Positions 24,970 through 34,091 of a stretch of DNA of 48,995 nucleotides are shown one piece after another. How positions within the stretch are numbered: the first letter of the stretch is position 1; every line of letters begins with the position of its first letter. The translations under genes and the position numbers were made by a program. The stretch comes from Embleya scabrispora DSM 41855 (lineage in GTDB: Bacteria; Actinomycetota; Actinomycetes; Streptomycetales; Streptomycetaceae), in NCBI RefSeq assembly GCF_000372745.1, contig NZ_KB889706.1, forward strand, positions 756-49,750, given 5' to 3'. Below the pieces are notes generated by a model. That model was not told the DNA's origin. It saw only the letters and a list, made by a program, of their open reading frames with translations, and ran no database searches.

Positions 24970-26210
24970 CTGACCGTCGATCCGTTGTCGACGCCGTTGC
25001 CGGGGTCGTAGCCGTTCTTCTCGGGTTGGTCGCGCGGAGGGCCCTGCGGTGGGGCTCCGTGGGCGGGCAAGGGCGGATCGGGCTTGGGGATGACGGTGTG
25101 CCGGCCGATCTCCTCCTGGTCGCTGTAGACGAGTTCGTGGTTGCGGTCCACCACGACGGCTTGTCCCTCGCGGACGGCCCGGTCCACGTAGTCGGCGAGT
25201 TCGCCGGGGGAGGCGTTGGGGTGTTCCTGGGCGATGCGGCGGCCGAGGTCGTTGTTGTACAGGTCCATGGCCTCTCGGTGGCCGGGGTTGCCCGGTAGTC
25301 CTTCGTGGGCGGTGGTGTACTTGGCGGTCCAGTCTGCCCCGAATCGCTGGGTGAGTAGGGCGTTCCAGTAGGTGTGGCGGAAGGCGTCCTGGTGGTCGTC
25401 GTTCTTGTCGTCGGAGGTGAACCGTTTCTGGGCCTCGGCGAATGCTTCGTCCTTGATGTCGGAGAAGTCTTTCTGGGCGAGCCATCCCAGGCGGTCCAGG
25501 AGTTCGGCCTCGGTGCGGGTGACCTGTTGTTGGCCGGTGAAGAAGCCGATGATCCCGCCCGGCCACTTGGTGGTGCCGTGGGGGTCGTCCATGGCCTGGA
25601 AGTCGGTGAGGATGTCGGCGCCGTTGCCGTCGCGTCCGAGGGTGGCGTGCGGGTTGAACGAGTCGTCGCGGGCGCTGACGTCCTGGTAGATATCCCATTG
25701 GGCGTCGTTGTCGGCCTGGGTGGCCTGGGCGAGGGCCTGGCCGACACGCCAGGCGAAGTCGCGGGCGCGGTTGGTGTAGTCGGTGTTGAGTTGGGCGGCG
25801 GCGAGGCCGTCGCCGCTGACGGACAGGGCTTGGGCGACCTCGTCGGGGATGCGCCAGTCGACGCCGCCGTCCTCGCGGACGGTGAACTCGGGAAAGCGGG
25901 CGATCTCCTCCAGCACGGTGCGCAGGGAGGTCTGGGCGCTCGTGAAGGCGGTGTGGGCGTCGGAGATCGCGCGGGACAGGGCTGCGGCCTGGGCGGCGGC
26001 GAGGCCGAGTTGGCGCTGGGTCTCGGCCAGGCGGGCGCGTGCGGTGTCGGCGACGGTGCCGCTCCAGCCGTTGAGGCCGGGGGAGTTGACGACTTCGCCT
26101 CGGTGGCGTTCGGACAGGCCCTGGATTTTGGCCCGGACGGTCTCCCAGGCGGTGGCGGCTTCGGCGAGGGGGGCGATGTTCGCGTCCCGGAGCTGGGTGA
26201 GCGTGAGCAC
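24966..26210 (-). CDS. ESX-style N-terminal/DUF6973-like C-terminal protein, toxin candidate
   Basis: The 414-aa product has a helical N-terminal region (about residues 1-150), with GLNGWSGTVADTARARL and further helices, like WXG/LXG-type type VII substrates. Its C-terminal domain contains DHQDAFRHTYWNALLTQRFG, TTAHEGLPGNPGHREAMDLYNNDLGRRIA, the pattern of the DUF6973 family. The tail is proline-rich. This resembles polymorphic secreted effectors. The GTG start at 26210 lies 3 bp after the small ESX-like gene. The catalytic activity of the C-terminal domain is unknown. Confidence 0.65.
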   Translation of the reverse strand: MLTLTQLRDANIAPLAEAATAWETVRAKIQGLSERHRGEVVNSPGLNGWSGTVADTARARLAETQRQLGLAAAQAAALSRAISDAHTAFTSAQTSLRTVLEEIARFPEFTVREDGGVDWRIPDEVAQALSVSGDGLAAAQLNTDYTNRARDFAWRVGQALAQATQADNDAQWDIYQDVSARDDSFNPHATLGRDGNGADILTDFQAMDDPHGTTKWPGGIIGFFTGQQQVTRTEAELLDRLGWLAQKDFSDIKDEAFAEAQKRFTSDDKNDDHQDAFRHTYWNALLTQRFGADWTAKYTTAHEGLPGNPGHREAMDLYNNDLGRRIAQEHPNASPGELADYVDRAVREGQAVVVDRNHELVYSDQEEIGRHTVIPKPDPPLPAHGAPPQGPPRDQPEKNGYDPGNGVDNGSTVS

Positions 26211-26213
26211 GGC

Positions 26214-26684
26214 TCAACCGCCCATCGTGCGGGTGACGTGGACTTCGGTGCGGGCGTACTCGTCGGCGGTCAAGCGCAGTCCGGTGGCGGATTCGCCGAG
26301 TTTGCGCTCCAGTGCGGCGGCTTGGCGGTCCCAGGTGGAGGCCAGTTCGGTGAGTCGGCCCGCGGTGCGCCAGCCGGGGAGTCCCGCGGCGGCGGCTTGG
26401 GTGGCGGGGACGGCGGTGCGGGCACCGGGGCGGAAGTCGCCGAGGATGCGGTCCTGGGCGGTGGCCGCGGCGCGCAGGTGTTCGGGTGCCACGCGGAAGT
26501 CCGGTGCCGCTTGCCCGGGAGTCGAGGGTGGTGTGGGCGGTGTCCCGGGTTGGGGCTTGGGTAATCCGGGGTCCGCCTGCCGGCCGCCGGGAGGCGGCGG
26601 CCCGGTGGGGCCGGGTTTGGGCGGGTCGTCGTTCGCGGCCTGGGTGTGGGCGGTCGGATGGAGTGCGCGTTCTATCTTGCTCAT
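26214..26684 (-). CDS. Small ESX/WXG100-like protein
   Basis: The 156-aa protein has a proline-rich N-terminal third and a helical C-terminal part: AGLPGWRTAGRLTELASTWDRQAAALERKLGESATGLRLTADEYARTE. It has a central tryptophan and a terminal YxxxE-like ending, reminiscent of type VII secretion partners. It directly precedes the DUF6973-like gene (3-bp gap) and is probably its secretion partner. Confidence 0.6.
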   Translation of the reverse strand: MSKIERALHPTAHTQAANDDPPKPGPTGPPPPGGRQADPGLPKPQPGTPPTPPSTPGQAAPDFRVAPEHLRAAATAQDRILGDFRPGARTAVPATQAAAAGLPGWRTAGRLTELASTWDRQAAALERKLGESATGLRLTADEYARTEVHVTRTMGG

Positions 26685-27146
26685 ACCCTCCCCCGGGGGT
26701 TGATGCGGTGGCACCGGGCGTGAGGCTAACAGGGTGACGGGCCGCGTTGGGGTTCGTTTCGCGAGTGGATCATCGTGGGGCGATCGGTGCGGGGCTGCGA
26801 GGCGGACCCGGCGGCGGGTGTCGCAGGGTGGGCCGGGGCCGGGATCTGGTCCGAGATTGTGTGGCGGGGCAGTGAGTGCGTCTTGTCGGGGCGGTGTTCG
26901 TTCCCTCGGGCCGGGCGTCGTGGGCGGGTGGCGTCGCGTGCGGCGGTCGACGGTGGTGTGCCGGGCTGGGAACAGCCGGCAGCGACCGAAGCGACCGGAC
27001 ATCGCAAGTGGGCCGAGGCCCGTCCGCCACCTTGTCGGAGCACGGGATCCGCCTGTGACTGATTCCCCGTCGTCGTTGTCGACAGTCGGTGTGGGGTGGA
27101 GGCGGCTGTCGGCAAGCTCTCCACCGGGTACGCACACTCGCCACAA
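26685..27146. other. Intergenic, no feature recognised
   Basis: About 460 bp separate the ESX-like operon from the DUF5959-like gene. Both genes point left, so the promoter of the ESX-like operon should lie here. No convincing ORF, repeat or RNA is seen. Confidence 0.4.
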
Positions 27147-27599
27147 TTACTCACCGAGAACGGCTCGCACTGCCGCGAGACGCTCACTGGACTCGGCTAT
27201 CCACTCCTCGCCCATGTCCAGAGGCACGGAGACGACGATCTGGGTGCTGGGGCCGTCGTGCACCTCGACCACGTACGGATCCTCGGTAATGAACCGGAGA
27301 TAGGCCGAGCTGCCCGCGCGGGGCCAGTCGGCTCTCACGGGTTCGACCGGTCCACCCTCCTGCTCGGCCCCCGCAATGGCTTCCAGGAGTCGGCTCCAGT
27401 CCGTGAGGTCCTCGGAGTCGAACCCGAGATGGACCGTGCCGTTCACGAAGCCGCTCGTGACGACGGCCTCCGCGTCGTAGTACCGCACGCCCAGGCTTTC
27501 CGCGGTGGGCGTGGTCGAACGCAGACGGACGCTGACGCTCTGGACGGAGTCGGCCAGCCGGATCAGCTCCATCGCATCGGGCTGTGTGTTCGTGTCCAT
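27147..27599 (-). CDS. DUF5959-family protein
   Basis: A 150-aa soluble protein. MELIRLADSVQSVSVRL, YYDAEAVVTSGFVNGTVHLGFDSEDLTDWSRLLEAI and IVVSVPLDMGEEWIAESSERL match my memory of the streptomycete DUF5959 family. The family has no known function. The start at MDTN (27599) is preferred over the ORF start seven codons upstream, but MELIRL is also possible. It stands alone. Confidence 0.65.
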   Translation of the reverse strand: MDTNTQPDAMELIRLADSVQSVSVRLRSTTPTAESLGVRYYDAEAVVTSGFVNGTVHLGFDSEDLTDWSRLLEAIAGAEQEGGPVEPVRADWPRAGSSAYLRFITEDPYVVEVHDGPSTQIVVSVPLDMGEEWIAESSERLAAVRAVLGE

Positions 27600-27917
27600 C
27601 ACCGGGAACCTACGGCACACATTCGGGCGTCACCCCGACGGGTCCACCGGACGCCGTCAGAAGCTCGATGTGCGCGGTCGAGCGCCGTGATCGCCGTGCG
27701 GCGGCCGGCTCCGGTCGGGGTTGCCGGGCCGTGTAGTGGCGCTGGTCCCGAATGAGGGTCCACGGGATGTCGAGCGGATGTGGTCGCTTGATGGTGGTCC
27801 TTGGGCGGCCGGGGCGGCCCGGCTGAGCGTCGTGGTCGGCCCGGAAGGGCTGTCATTCTTACCTTCGGGGTTCACGAGCCGCCGAAGGTGTACAAGCAGG
27901 CTGCATAGGATCCCCGG

Positions 27918-28532
27918 ATGTCAGTCACCAGTTACCTCCGGCAGGGACCGCGAGTGGCCATACGCCGCGTCTGTCGTCAGGACTACGACGAGCTCACAGC
28001 GCTGGCCCGGGAGAGCGCGGAGATGCTTCGCCGCTGGGTGGGCGCTCGCGAGAACACGGTGGAGGGGTTCGAGAGCTACCTCGGGCGGATCCAGCAGCCG
28101 ACCCACGAGGGCTTCGTGATCTGCCTGCGCGACGCCGGCACGATCGTGGGCGGAGTCAACATCAACAACATCGTCAGGGGCGCCCTCCAGAGCGGAACCC
28201 TGGGCTATACCTCCTACGCCTCCACGACCGGCCGGGGCTATATGACCGAAGGACTGGGGCTCGTGGTACAGCTCGCCTTCGGCCCGCTGGAACTGCACCG
28301 GCTCGAGGCGAACATCCAGCCGGACAACACGCCATCGCTGAACCTCGTCAAACGCCTGGGCTTCCGGCGCGAGGGCTACTCGACCGCCTTCCAATACATC
28401 GACGGCGAGTGGAGGGACCACGAGCGATGGGCCATCACCGCCGAGATGACACGAACGGCAGCACAGCTCACGAACGTCCCCCACCGCCCCTCAGGAGAGA
28501 AGGGGAGCCGGCCTCCTGCGGGCCGGCCCTGA
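27918..28532 (+). CDS. GNAT-family N-acetyltransferase (RimJ/RimL type)
   Basis: A 204-aa acetyltransferase. The pattern VAIRRVCRQDYDEL...GFVICLRDAGTIVGGVNINNI...GRGYMTEGLGLVVQLAF...LHRLEANIQPDNTPSLNLVKRLGFRREG is that of RimJ/RimL-type enzymes, with the acetyl-CoA loop at GRGYMTEG. The substrate is unknown, commonly a protein N-terminus or a small amine. It is a standalone gene on the plus strand. The last 30 residues are low-complexity and overlap a GC hairpin. Confidence 0.85.
   Translation: MSVTSYLRQGPRVAIRRVCRQDYDELTALARESAEMLRRWVGARENTVEGFESYLGRIQQPTHEGFVICLRDAGTIVGGVNINNIVRGALQSGTLGYTSYASTTGRGYMTEGLGLVVQLAFGPLELHRLEANIQPDNTPSLNLVKRLGFRREGYSTAFQYIDGEWRDHERWAITAEMTRTAAQLTNVPHRPSGEKGSRPPAGRP
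28507..28527 (+). terminator. GC-rich hairpin at the 3' end of the acetyltransferase gene
   Basis: GCCGGCC (28507-28513) pairs with GGCCGGC (28521-28527) around a 7-base loop, ending 2 bp before the stop codon. It has no U-tract, as is usual for high-GC terminators. Confidence 0.45.
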
Positions 28533-28720
28533 TGCTCATCCGGGCCAACTCGACCGCTCGGGAACCAACTCAAAGCGCCGACCACAGCGGGGGCTGGGTG
28601 CTTCACTCGGTGGATGAGCACCTGGAATGGCGGGGCTGAGTTTTTCGGTTGGCGAAGCGTCCGGCTCGGCGAACGAGACGTGAATGCCTGGGCCTCGCCG
28701 CTCCTACTCCGACATGACTG

Positions 28721-29362
28721 TCAACCGGTGGTGCGGTCGGCGGGGTTGTCCCGCCGCAGGTACGCAGCAGCCGCGTAGGCCGCCCAGTCGTGGGGTGCGT
28801 TGGTGTTCCAGGCACCCGCGTGTTGACTCTGCACCGGAGCGACGGTGTCGCCGAGGTGGATCCCGAGGCGGATGGCGATCCTTTCGGAGGCTTCCAGCAG
28901 GGCTTTCGGGTTCTGTCGGCACTTCTCGATCCAGTGCCGGATGATCTCCGCTCCGTCTTCGTGGACCAGTTCCGGAAGCCACGAAAGGTCGGTCTCCTGG
29001 GCGTCCACGGCACCGACAACGGCGCCGGCTCGGCGCGCGTGCATGGTGATGCCGTGTGCGTGTCCCGCGTCGGGGCCTATCCACGCATGCTCATGCAGCA
29101 GACGTCCACGAACGCCGAGAACACCCTGGCCGATGCCGTGGTAAAGGACTGCGCGGTCGAGCGGGTCGGCGGCCAACTTCATGGCTCCGGAGGCGGATCG
29201 AGCCCCGATCCCGTCCACCCACGCGTACAGGCCTTCCTCGTCCATCAGCGGACACTGCTCCCACGGCACCGGATTCCAGCGGATGCCGAGAACTCCCAGA
29301 CCGGCGCTGATACCTCGGGGAGTGATGATGTCGAGCGCAATCCGAGCGGTGTACCGATTCAT
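28721..29362 (-). CDS. Hypothetical protein (weak GIY-YIG resemblance)
   Basis: A 213-aa protein I do not recognise with confidence. The central block LYAWVDGIGARS...RAVLYHGIGQGVLGVRGRLLHEHAWIG...HGITMHARRAGAVVGAV recalls the strand-turn-strand of GIY-YIG domains, followed by an arginine and glutamate-containing helix. The first motif is unusual, however. The N-terminus (MNRYTARIALDIITPRGISAGLG) is a plausible start at 29362, with AGGAC upstream. It stands alone. Confidence 0.55.
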   Translation of the reverse strand: MNRYTARIALDIITPRGISAGLGVLGIRWNPVPWEQCPLMDEEGLYAWVDGIGARSASGAMKLAADPLDRAVLYHGIGQGVLGVRGRLLHEHAWIGPDAGHAHGITMHARRAGAVVGAVDAQETDLSWLPELVHEDGAEIIRHWIEKCRQNPKALLEASERIAIRLGIHLGDTVAPVQSQHAGAWNTNAPHDWAAYAAAAYLRRDNPADRTTG

Positions 29363-29610
29363 AGGTTCGTCCTATGTTCACTACGGCAGTGGCAGGACGT
29401 TCTAGCAAAGGTGACCGACAGCCGGTCACATCGGTGCCCAAGGTCTGGCGGATCGGCTGCATCCCCGGCTTTGAAGGCTTCGCCGACTCGGGGGCTCGCC
29501 TGCCGGCTCGAGCGCTCGGTCGCACCGGCGAATGCCGTGTTGCGTTGCGGTGATCGGTGAGGAATGGGTGTCGACGAAACGTCGGAGTCGACGGATGGTG
29601 TGCCGACGTT

Positions 29611-30141
29611 CTAGAGGTTGCCAAGGTCGCTCATCGCGGCGAATCGGAGCACGGAGCGACGAAGGAGTTCGAGGAACTGCGGAAAGTCGTCGGCGACCCT
29701 ATCGAACTCGCCTTCGTGCACGGAAGCCGTTCGGGACTTGTGGACAACACCGCCCCAGTCGGCGACGAACTGGTGCCTCCCGCCATCCGAGCCGATCACC
29801 ATGCCGCCGGGGTCGTCCGCCAACGGGATGAAGACCGCGCCCTCGTCCGTCAGTCGCCGCAGGACCTCGCTCACGGAGTACAGGAAGTAGCCGTTGCCCA
29901 CGTCTTCCAGCACGACGTTGCCGATGCACTCGTAGTACGTCTCGCTGTCGGGGAAGCACAGCGGTTCACGGCCGAAGTCCACCGCCGCGCGGCGGTCTTC
30001 CTCGTCGGGGGCGTGAATCGCGTTGGTTCCCGGGGGATAGCCGTACGTTTGCTCGAACGTGGCGGTCATCGCGTTCACGGCATTCGTGATGTCCGCGCGC
30101 CACGACGATAGCCACGCCGCGGAAAAAGGGATCTGATCCAT
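29611..30141 (-). CDS. SUKH (SMI1/KNR4)-like protein
   Basis: A 176-aa acidic soluble protein with FLYSVSEVLRRLTDEGAVFIPLADDPGGMVIGSDGGRHQFVADWGGVVHKS, the pattern of SUKH-fold proteins, many of which neutralise polymorphic toxins. No toxin gene is adjacent, so it may be an orphan immunity protein. The two flanking gaps contain nothing recognisable. Confidence 0.55.
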   Translation of the reverse strand: MDQIPFSAAWLSSWRADITNAVNAMTATFEQTYGYPPGTNAIHAPDEEDRRAAVDFGREPLCFPDSETYYECIGNVVLEDVGNGYFLYSVSEVLRRLTDEGAVFIPLADDPGGMVIGSDGGRHQFVADWGGVVHKSRTASVHEGEFDRVADDFPQFLELLRRSVLRFAAMSDLGNL

Positions 30142-30450
30142 GCCCTCGGATCATGCCGGGCACCGCCACCGGCATCCGTGCCCGGGAAGGATTGCTCGGC
30201 GGCTTCGCGGGTGACGGTGTGCCCGGCCTGTATCCGTGCATGAGGTGATGCGACCGGTGGCGGGGCGAAGGAGTCGACCGCCTCAAGGGCTGTGCAGGGT
30301 TCGATGGCCCCATCTGGTGTTCGGGTTGTCGACCCATTCGAAGCCGGGGGCGTTCGAGGGAGTCGGCGAGGCCTGCCCCGCGGTCGAGATCGGTGGAGGC
30401 GGACCTGTCACGGGGTATCAGTGTTCGGCGACCCGGTGTGAGGGAGCGCA

Positions 30451-30862
30451 AGCGACCGACAGTCTTCGGTCGCTGCTTCGGTCGCTCCGTGAAAGTGCAG
30501 GTCAGAGCGCTACCGGCGCCAGATCAGCGACCGAAGCGACTGAACTTTTGCATTATGACGACATTGGCGCGTGTGCGTGTGCGTGTCATAGATACCGACC
30601 TTCAGTCGCTTCAGTCGCTGTTTTCCTTAGTGTTCAGGCCCTGACCTGCGGTTTCCCTTCAGCGACCGAAGCAGCGACCGAAGCGACTCAGTCGCTGGGT
30701 CGCTGTTCTCCCGGTCGCTGACACGCGGGGAAGCCGACGTGAGGTCGAGGAGGGGGCCGTCCGCTAGCCTGTCGTGTCGCAGCAATATCGGGACGTGAGT
30801 CGCTTCAGTCGCTTTCGGTCTCGGTTGTTGCTCTGACCTGCACTTTCGTACAGCGACTGAAG
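30451..30862. repeat. CTTCAGTCGCT/CTTCGGTCGCT repeat field, second origin candidate
   Basis: Dense direct and inverted copies of an 11-bp element (CTTCGGTCGCT or CTTCAGTCGCT, inverse AGCGACCGAAG) occur at 30464, 30476, 30526, 30600, 30661, 30673, 30803 and 30852, plus partial copies. A larger inverted pair, GAAAGTGCAGGTCAGAGC near 30491 and its complement near 30830, brackets most of them. The field lies directly before a primase-polymerase/helicase operon, so an iteron-type origin is likely. No gene is seen between 30142 and 31038. Confidence 0.65.
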
Positions 30863-31038
30863 GACGGATGTCGATCGACAGGCGTAGTCCGCGGCGGGGA
30901 ACGGGTGGGTGCTCGACGTCCTCTCGCCGGATGTCGGCAGGCGCGGGCGGGTCGGCGGCGGGTCCGGTCGGTCGCTGCGCGGGTTCTCGGGCGGGGGCTT
31001 CGGTCGCTGTGCCGGTTCCGTCGGAGGGTGGTGGGAGT

Positions 31039-32118
31039 GTGACGGCCGAGCAGGGCGCCGCCGAGTCGGCGGCGCCGGACGCGTTGACCGTGGCGCGCTG
31101 GTGCGCGCGTTCGGGCTGGCCGGTGCATCCCCTGGCGCCGCGGCGCAAGACACCGCCGGCGAACTGCGAGGCGTGCCACGCGCCGGGGCACTCCCACGTG
31201 GACTGCCCGTGTATCCCGGCCGGTCGGTGGTGTCACGGCTTCCACGCGGCCACGCTGGATCCCGAGCGCATCCGCGCGTGGTGGGGGCGTGGCTCGCGTT
31301 TGGGTGTGGCGGTGGCATGCGGGCCGGCGGACCTGGTGGTGATCGACGTCGACGCGCACGGCCCGCCGGTGCCGGAGCGCGATCGGCTCCTGCCCGGTAT
31401 CGCGATCGGCGAGGACGTGGACCTGGCGGGCCTGTCCACGGGCTTCCACACTTTGGCGTTGCTTGCGGCCCTGCGGGGGGCACCCGATCCCGCGACCGAC
31501 GAGGGGACGTTGCGGGTGCGGACGCCGTCCGGGGGCCTGCACGTGTGGTATCGCACGCCGCCGCGGCGGTGGTTGTGCTCGACCGGTTCGAGTACGGGAC
31601 GTGCGCTGGCGTGGCAGGTGGACGTGCGTGCCAGCGGCGGGTACATCGTCGCGCCCGGTACGGTCACCCACGCCGGGACCTACGTGCCGGTGGGGTCGTG
31701 TCGTGTTCCGGCGCCGCTGCCGACGTGGCTGGTCCGGGAGTTGGAGCGCACCGGCCACGCGGATCGCCCCGCAGTGCCGGTGCGGGTGGGTGTTCCCGCC
31801 CGGGCTCGGGCGGCGGTCGCCGCTGCGGGGGGTCATCGCGATGCCGCGGCGCGGGTGTTGGCGAACGCGGTGCAGGAGGTGGCGGATTGCGCCGCGACCG
31901 CGTTCGGCGCCGGGTTCAATGCCAAGCTCAACCGGGCCGCGTTCATCGTGGGCGGTCTGGTCGCGGCGGGTCATCTCGGGGTGGGCGAGGGCGAGCGGAT
32001 GTTGCTGGAGGTTGCGGGACACGCGCGTCCCGGGCACGAACAGCGGTCCCTGGCCACGATCCGCGGCGGCATGGCCGCCGGTGCCGCGCGGCCGCTGTAC
32101 CCGGGGGGTCGCCCGTGA
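31039..32118 (+). CDS. Plasmid primase-polymerase (AEP/Prim-Pol domain)
   Basis: The 359-aa product resembles the bifunctional primase/polymerase N-terminal domain family. It has WCARSGWPVHPLAPRRKTP, a cysteine/histidine zinc group CEACHAPGHSHVDCPC, RIRAWWGRGSRLGVAVACG and the metal-binding VVIDVDAHG (D-x-D near residue 105). LRVRTPSGGLHVWY is the second family motif, followed by VDVRASGGYIVAPGT. It should make primers at the origin. The GTG at 31039 is preferred because the upstream frame is low complexity. Its stop overlaps the helicase GTG by 4 bp. Confidence 0.85.
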   Translation: MTAEQGAAESAAPDALTVARWCARSGWPVHPLAPRRKTPPANCEACHAPGHSHVDCPCIPAGRWCHGFHAATLDPERIRAWWGRGSRLGVAVACGPADLVVIDVDAHGPPVPERDRLLPGIAIGEDVDLAGLSTGFHTLALLAALRGAPDPATDEGTLRVRTPSGGLHVWYRTPPRRWLCSTGSSTGRALAWQVDVRASGGYIVAPGTVTHAGTYVPVGSCRVPAPLPTWLVRELERTGHADRPAVPVRVGVPARARAAVAAAGGHRDAAARVLANAVQEVADCAATAFGAGFNAKLNRAAFIVGGLVAAGHLGVGEGERMLLEVAGHARPGHEQRSLATIRGGMAAGAARPLYPGGRP

Positions 32119-33623
32119 ACGGTGTTCCGCAGGGGGGTTTCGACGCGGCGGCGGTCGCCGCGCAGATCCTCGCCCAGCAGTCCACGTCCGTGCCCGCCCA
32201 GGGGAGCCCGATGCAGGGGGTGCTGCCCGGCACGGTGACGGCGCGCGGTCTGGTGCCCGACTCGCTCAGCGACCGTGGGAACGCGAAGTCGTTCGTCGCG
32301 TTGTACGGGCGCGACTTCCGGCACGTGCCGGGGCTGGGCTGGTATCGGTGGGAGGGGCACCGGTGGCAGCTGGACGAGGACGACGGGGTGCTGTGGGCGG
32401 CCGGCGACATGGCCGAGACGCTGGCGGTCACCGACGCCGAGGGCAGGTATTCGGACACGGACCTGCGGCGGCATCGGCGGCGGTCGCTGTCCACGTCCGG
32501 GCTCAAGGCGCTGCTCATGCAGGCGCAGGCGGCGCCGGGCATGGTGCTCAAGGCCGAGCATCTGGACTCCGATCCGTACGCGTTGTGCACGCCCGGCGGC
32601 ATCGTGGACCTGCACACCGGGGCGGTGGTGGCGCCGGATCCGGAGAAGCACCCTCACTCGCGGTCGTGCGCGGTCGCCCCGCGGGCGATGCCCACGCCGC
32701 GGTGGATGCGGTTCCTCACCGATACCTTCGGCGACGACGCCGAGGGCGCGGAAATGATTGACTTCCTGCATCTGTTGCTGGGGTACTCGGTCACCGGCGA
32801 CGTCGGCGGGCAGATCATGCCGTTCCTGTACGGGCTGGGCAAGAACGGCAAGAGTGTCCTGCTCGACGTCCTGGTCACGCTGTTGGGCGACTACGCGGAC
32901 GCGGCGCCGCCGGGTTTCTTGATGGCGAAGCCGTTCGAGGGGCATCCCACCGACCTGGCGGAGTTGCACGGGCGGCGGGTGATCGTGTGTTCCGAGCTCA
33001 AGCCCGGGGATCGGTTCGACGAGGCGCGGTTCAAGCTGTTGACCGGTGGCGACCGGTTGAAGGCGCGGCGGATGCGGCAGGACTTCTTCAGTTTCGAACC
33101 CACGCACAAGCTCTGGTTGTTGGGCAACCACCGGCCGGAGGTCGGCACGGGCGGTTTCGCGTTCTGGCGGCGGATGCGGCTGATCCCGTTCGAGAGGGTG
33201 GTCGCGGACGAGCAGCGGGTCGACAACCTGGCGCAGGTGCTGGTGTCGGAGGAGGGGCCGGGGATCCTGGCCTGGTTGGTGGACGGCGCCCGCCGGTATC
33301 TGGGGGGCGACCGGGACCTGACCGGGCCGCCTCGGGTGCGGGTGGCCACGCACGCGTACGCCGAGACGGAGGACCACATCGGTCGGTTCGTCGCGGAGCG
33401 GTGTCGGATGGGGTCCACGATGCGGGCGGAGCAGACGGGGTTGTACGCGGCGTACAGGACGTGGTGCGGCTTCGAGGACGCGACGCCGGTTTCCGCGCGG
33501 GCGTTCGCGGTGAGGATCCGGGAAGCGGTCGGTCTTTCGTCGCCGCGGCAGATGATGACGTCCAACCAGCGCAAGTATTACCCGGGCATCGGGTTGCTCG
33601 GCGAGCACGAGGAGACGTCGTGA
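32115..33623 (+). CDS. SF3/D5-type plasmid replication helicase
   Basis: This 502-aa protein belongs to the phage/plasmid primase P4-D5 helicase family. The D5_N region has WYRWEGHRWQLDEDDG and ALCTPGGIVDLHTGAVV. The superfamily 3 core has Walker A LYGLGKNGKSVLLD (K246), motif B around GRRVIVCSELKPGDRF, and motif C KLWLLGNHRPEV with the sensor asparagine. A C-terminal winged helix follows. It should unwind DNA at the repeat-bearing origin just upstream. GTGA overlaps couple it to both neighbours. Confidence 0.9.
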   Translation: MNGVPQGGFDAAAVAAQILAQQSTSVPAQGSPMQGVLPGTVTARGLVPDSLSDRGNAKSFVALYGRDFRHVPGLGWYRWEGHRWQLDEDDGVLWAAGDMAETLAVTDAEGRYSDTDLRRHRRRSLSTSGLKALLMQAQAAPGMVLKAEHLDSDPYALCTPGGIVDLHTGAVVAPDPEKHPHSRSCAVAPRAMPTPRWMRFLTDTFGDDAEGAEMIDFLHLLLGYSVTGDVGGQIMPFLYGLGKNGKSVLLDVLVTLLGDYADAAPPGFLMAKPFEGHPTDLAELHGRRVIVCSELKPGDRFDEARFKLLTGGDRLKARRMRQDFFSFEPTHKLWLLGNHRPEVGTGGFAFWRRMRLIPFERVVADEQRVDNLAQVLVSEEGPGILAWLVDGARRYLGGDRDLTGPPRVRVATHAYAETEDHIGRFVAERCRMGSTMRAEQTGLYAAYRTWCGFEDATPVSARAFAVRIREAVGLSSPRQMMTSNQRKYYPGIGLLGEHEETS

Positions 33624-34024
33624 GTGCCCTGATCACGGCCAAGCAGATCGCCCACGAGATCGACATCGTGTGGTTGGAGGATCCTTCCGGGCTGGACTAC
33701 GTGCGCCAGGTGCTGGATCGGCTGCCGCGGCGTACCGGGGTGCCGGCGTTCCATCGGGACGGGCGGATGGTGGGGTACGCGTTGCTGGGGCCGGGGGCGC
33801 GGAGTTCGCCGGCGTCGGGGACGTATCGGCGGCGGGTGTTCTGGTTGGCGCCGCACGATCGGGACCGGGTGCCGGACGGGGCGTACGTGTCGGGGGCGCC
33901 GTCGGAGGCGGTGGACCCGCGCACGCTGGAGCCGCGGGTGCCGGGCTACAAGACGGAGCGGTCGGAGGGCGGCCCGCCGTCGGAGGCGATGCGCGAGTTG
34001 GGGATAACGCTGCCGAAGGGGTAG
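33620..34024 (+). CDS. Small protein of the second replication operon
   Basis: A 134-aa hypothetical protein. The GTG at 33620 overlaps the helicase stop (GTGA), so it is the third gene of the operon. The sequence (DYVRQVLDRLPRRTGVPAFHRDGRMVGYALLG) suggests a compact alpha/beta domain; no family is recognised. An accessory role in replication is inferred from position only. Confidence 0.6.
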   Translation: MSALITAKQIAHEIDIVWLEDPSGLDYVRQVLDRLPRRTGVPAFHRDGRMVGYALLGPGARSSPASGTYRRRVFWLAPHDRDRVPDGAYVSGAPSEAVDPRTLEPRVPGYKTERSEGGPPSEAMRELGITLPKG

Positions 34025-34091
34025 GAGGTGGGCCGTCGGGCGTGTCGGTAGCGACTCTCAATGAGGAAGAGCGGCCGTCGTGAGGTCCGTG

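Noticed and set aside
30909-31038. Long upstream extension joining the primase region to the helicase frame (904 aa)
   Set aside because: The upstream part is the alternative frame of the primase-polymerase. The helicase starts at the GTG at 32115.
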